A stretch of 64,000 nt of DNA from Lactarius indigo (taxonomy: Eukaryota; Basidiomycota; Agaricomycetes; Russulales; Russulaceae): assembly GCA_025766275.1 (NCBI GenBank), contig JAFKAC010000008.1, positions 1,054,001 through 1,118,000 on the forward strand. Direction: 5' to 3'. Shown in pieces: positions 61,316 through 64,000 of the stretch. The notes below the pieces were generated by a model. It saw only the letters and a list, made by a program, of their open reading frames with translations, made no database searches and was not told the origin of the DNA. Numbering within the stretch: the stretch's first letter is position 1; each line of letters begins with the position of its first letter. The position numbers and the translations under genes are program-made.

Positions 61316-61848
61316 AGTAACAGTCAAAGTCTGATAACACCAAACCCGAGCGGCCAAACAGATGCTATAGTAAATAGGCACGTCAGTCGCTAGTGTGTGT
61401 TGACACTGTACACCGGCGACCGAGGGTTTCATAATCTAAGGCTCATGCGACCCTAATTTAAGCTGATGTGAGGTCAGCCGATGTAGTACCTGTTTACCGC
61501 AAACCAAATAGACGGTCTTCTCTTGGCATAACCCTCTACCCTTACCTATCATACTGATGGCCCAGATGCAGATCAATAAAGTTTACAATCATACCATCTC
61601 AAAGATACCACCGCTGAGCAAACAGACAACGACGGATTTACACGCCACAAGGAAATAAGAGATTGCGCTGGCTACGACAGATTTATTATTCAGGCACTCC
61701 TGTGAAACGTTCATTGCATCCAAGGACTTCTTTACAAACTCTCCATAGTAGGGTATGGGTATATATGTATCTTGATGACATGGAATCGTACAGATGGTGA
61801 GACATACGCATATCGGGACTATAGCCACGAAAACTGTCAAAGTAAACG
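61316..61848. other. Intergenic between HNH gene and ADF-H/PH gene
   Basis: This 533-bp region holds the 5' flank of the HNH gene and the 3' UTR of the next gene on the same strand. A 118-codon minus frame (61589-61945) overlaps the last exons of the upstream gene in another frame and shows no domain. Confidence 0.5.
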
Positions 61849-63526
61849 TCATGGACACGTCATCAGGAGACCTGAGAGCAGATCCTAGAGCGAAAGGGTC
61901 AGTAAAGCCAAGAGGGTTAGACGCACAATCGTACCTTTTCGGCACTCGTGTCGGAGAATAACATCATGGGCGATTCGCCGCTGCCGAGAATAAGAGCGAA
62001 CGAATGAGGGATCGCACGAAGTTCTTCGAATCCTTCGTACCACTCCTTGACAGAGGGGTTCGCGCCTTTGAGTACGACAACGTCCACCGGGACACCGGCG
62101 ACATCCTGCCTGCCATTTAGAATCTGTACCTCGTGAGTGGTCTGCAAAGCTGCTCACCTTGTCCTTGTTGTAAAACCTTATCAAAGTATCCGTCATCTGG
62201 AAATACCGCCTCCGCCAAGTGACGGACTCCGAGTTTTGCACAGTGACCCACCCGCTCAACAGCATACTATCCCCAGCCAGACGGCTCTCCCGGCGTCTCT
62301 TTGCGCCGGCGAAGCGAGCCGCGTCCCTCCGCTCCATCGCCTTGCGCTTCAGCTCTTCTTCCGCCCTCGCGACCTCTTCCAGTCGGCGCACCTCTTCGAG
62401 CCTCTGTTCCTCGAGCCTCCTCGCCACCTCCGCGCGCCTCTCAGCGTCCCGCCGCCGCCGCTCGATCCGCTCGCGCGTCCTCTTCTCCTCCTCCACGCGC
62501 TCCTCCTCCTCCCGCGCCATCCGCACCGCTGCCGAACGCGCCAGGTCGCGCTCCAGCTGCGCGCGACGAGCTTCCTCTTCCTCCACTGCCCTTCGCGCCT
62601 CTTCTTCGCGCAGCCACTTGATACGCGCCTGACGCGCCGCCTCCTCGCGCAGGGCTGCACGCTCTTCAGCCTCGGAGGTCCGACGCGCGGCTTCGCGCAG
62701 CTCTGAGCGCGTACTGGGGTCCCCGAAATTCGGTGGTCCGCGCATGGAGATGTACGTAGCCGGCTCGGAGGCCGTGCGGGTGACGGGGCCGGGTGCACGA
62801 GGCAATGTTTTCTCACGGTTGGCGGGGGCCTCGGATGATGTGCGCGCCATCGCAGCGGGGCGAACTGGTGTGAAAGGCATAGCTTTACGGATTGCACTGG
62901 CGGAGAGATCCTCGAGATGAGAGATGGTTAAAGTCGCTTGTGGTCCCTGTGCATGCGCCGAGCTGAGCGCGACGGTGGACACATTGTGATGGGCAGAAGT
63001 TACCTTGAACCAAGATTGAACGGTACGCCCCGCTACGGATGTACGCGCTGCGTGACGACCAAAGGGTTCAGACTAATGGGGGTTACTGAAAAGAAGAAAG
63101 TGCGCACCTCTACGCAAACCAGATGTGCCCTCCGGAATATAGGTGATTGTAGCAAAGCAGGTCACCCCGTCGACAAATATGCGCAAGAAGGCGAAGAATA
63201 TCGACTGCTCTGATTGCGCGATGAATTGCTTCAGTTCTGGTAACCCTTGCGAACCGGCCGCGACCAGCTTTAATGTGGGCGACCACTGGAGACAAGACTG
63301 ATTAGACGACCGACGTCGGCCCTCCGGCCCTTGAACTGAGGGAGGGACCAACCTTTCCGTAAGTAAGAACGAGCCTATTTAAAGGGAGTCAGCCAGTAGA
63401 AATGATCGGGAGGGAGGCGAGAACGAGCCAGTTAAGGGAACCCTGGAGGGTGATGCTCTGATATGCCATTCGGATGTCGGGATCGGTGGATTCCGCCCCC
63501 GTCGAGTCGGAATTACGAGATGTCAT
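61849..63526 (-). CDS. ADF-H, coiled-coil and PH domain protein
   Basis: Predicted exons (minus) are 63526-63429, 63374-63353, 63297-63108, 63047-63004, 62946-62158, 62123-61935 and 61884-61849, giving about 455 aa. The N-terminal about 140 residues look like a cofilin/ADF-homology fold (DPDIRMAYQSIT, NWLVLTYGK, LKQFIAQSEQSIFFAF, ITYIPEGTSGLRRARTSVAG, then ATLTISHLEDLSASAIRKA). A middle stretch of about 130 residues is almost pure Glu/Arg/Ala, a long coiled coil or single alpha helix. The C-terminus is a PH-like domain (SGWVTVQNSESVTWRRRYFQMTD, EWYEGFEELRAIPHSFALIL). It is probably a cortical actin-binding or adaptor protein. Two splice junctions are unusual: the first intron needs a GC donor and the PH intron is only about 34 nt. 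The start could also be 63535. Confidence 0.75.
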
Positions 63527-63535
63527 GGAGACCAT

Positions 63536-64000
63536 GGGTGGAACAGTTGATTCGTCTTGCCGAGAAGGAAAATGTGTGAGAGGGGAGAGGAGAAGATGAG
63601 GGGTGTACGTTGGCCAGATGTAGGGGTATCGGGATATTGTGGGCGAGTTTGATGATGATGCTTCCATCATTGTCCGGCTCGGAGATGGCCAATGCCAGTG
63701 CGCGGCGTAGACAACAACCTCTATACACACGTACCCCTTGGCAACGACCGGTACGATGGTCCAGAACACGGCATTGTGGTAAGATAAAGGGGATGCAGGC
63801 GTAGACAACGTAAGACGATACAATTAACGCCGCGGGTACATGCGTCCGTGGCCAGACCTTCTGGGAGCCACGAGCGCCAAGTATACAATGTGAACATGCA
63901 AAAGTATACACAAACTCAGGTTTGAAACCCTGGCCACCAGTTGTACGTTATTGTTGTGGGTTGCGATGAAGAGTGGAATGGGCCCATGATTGTATGATAG
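63536..64000. other. Upstream region, no gene seen
   Basis: 5' flank of the ADF-H/PH gene. Open frames on both strands are short and without domains. The window ends here. Confidence 0.5.

Overview
The window reads as genomic DNA of a filamentous basidiomycete. The genes are dense in short (about 45-65 nt) GT-AG introns and include fungal STAND/NLR genes with C2 or Goodbye-type N-termini, a DUF7330-like family and an HNH_2-type nuclease. The overall style resembles Agaricomycetes such as Rhizoctonia/Ceratobasidium. That placement is an inference from gene content, not from a marker gene.

Region 1 (1-20.9 kb) is an accessory block. Two paralogous MFS hexose transporters (4423-6248 + and 15815-17617 -) converge on each other and share the same exon lengths for exons 1-4. 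Between them, all on the minus strand, is a tandem array of three DUF7330-like genes (A 9787-10706, B 12141-12992, C 14238-15155) plus a collapsed fourth copy near 7.8-8.1 kb. The spacers of the array are also duplicated. Downstream is a six-exon ferric-reductase (FRE) family gene (18536-20770 -).

Region 2 (20.9-37.1 kb) is gene-poor and decayed. It has about 4 kb with nothing recognisable, then a type-B carboxylesterase/lipase pseudogene (24914-27543 +) with three stops and frame breaks and a MITE-like hairpin in one intron. An intact methionine sulfoxide reductase B follows (28161-28833 +), then a Ser/Pro-rich degenerate repeat stretch. The region ends with a C2-NACHT-WD40 NLR pseudogene (31952 to about 36855, minus) carrying three premature stops and a frameshift.

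Region 3 (37.2-43.9 kb) is a housekeeping island: TIM44 (+), sphinganine C4-hydroxylase (SUR2-like, -), a ubiquitin C-terminal hydrolase (+) and squalene epoxidase (ERG1, +).

Region 4 (43.9-64 kb) starts with an apparently intact Goodbye-NACHT-ankyrin NLR of about 1,628 aa (45034-50349 +), flanked by direct copies of a short dispersed repeat. Next are CCT3, the chaperonin gamma subunit (50788-53012 -), and an HNH nuclease gene (53175-61315 -) split inside exon 2 by a full-length Ty1/copia element. That element has two identical 533-bp LTRs, a 5-bp TTGAC target duplication, an intact 1,467-aa Gag-Pol and a primer site matching the anticodon arm of initiator tRNA-Met. Removing the element and one target-site copy restores an open frame. 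Last is a three-part protein (ADF-H, coiled coil, PH; 61849-63526 -).

Overall, essential genes are interleaved with fast-evolving repeat-rich NLR, DUF7330 and nuclease genes in different states: intact, tandemly amplified, freshly interrupted and decayed. No single unknown multigene system stands out. The best leads are the DUF7330 array enclosed by inverted transporters, the repeat-flanked ankyrin NLR, the very young copia insertion in a nuclease gene, and several predicted GC-AG introns. Coordinates of spliced genes were worked out by hand from splice consensus and reading phase.
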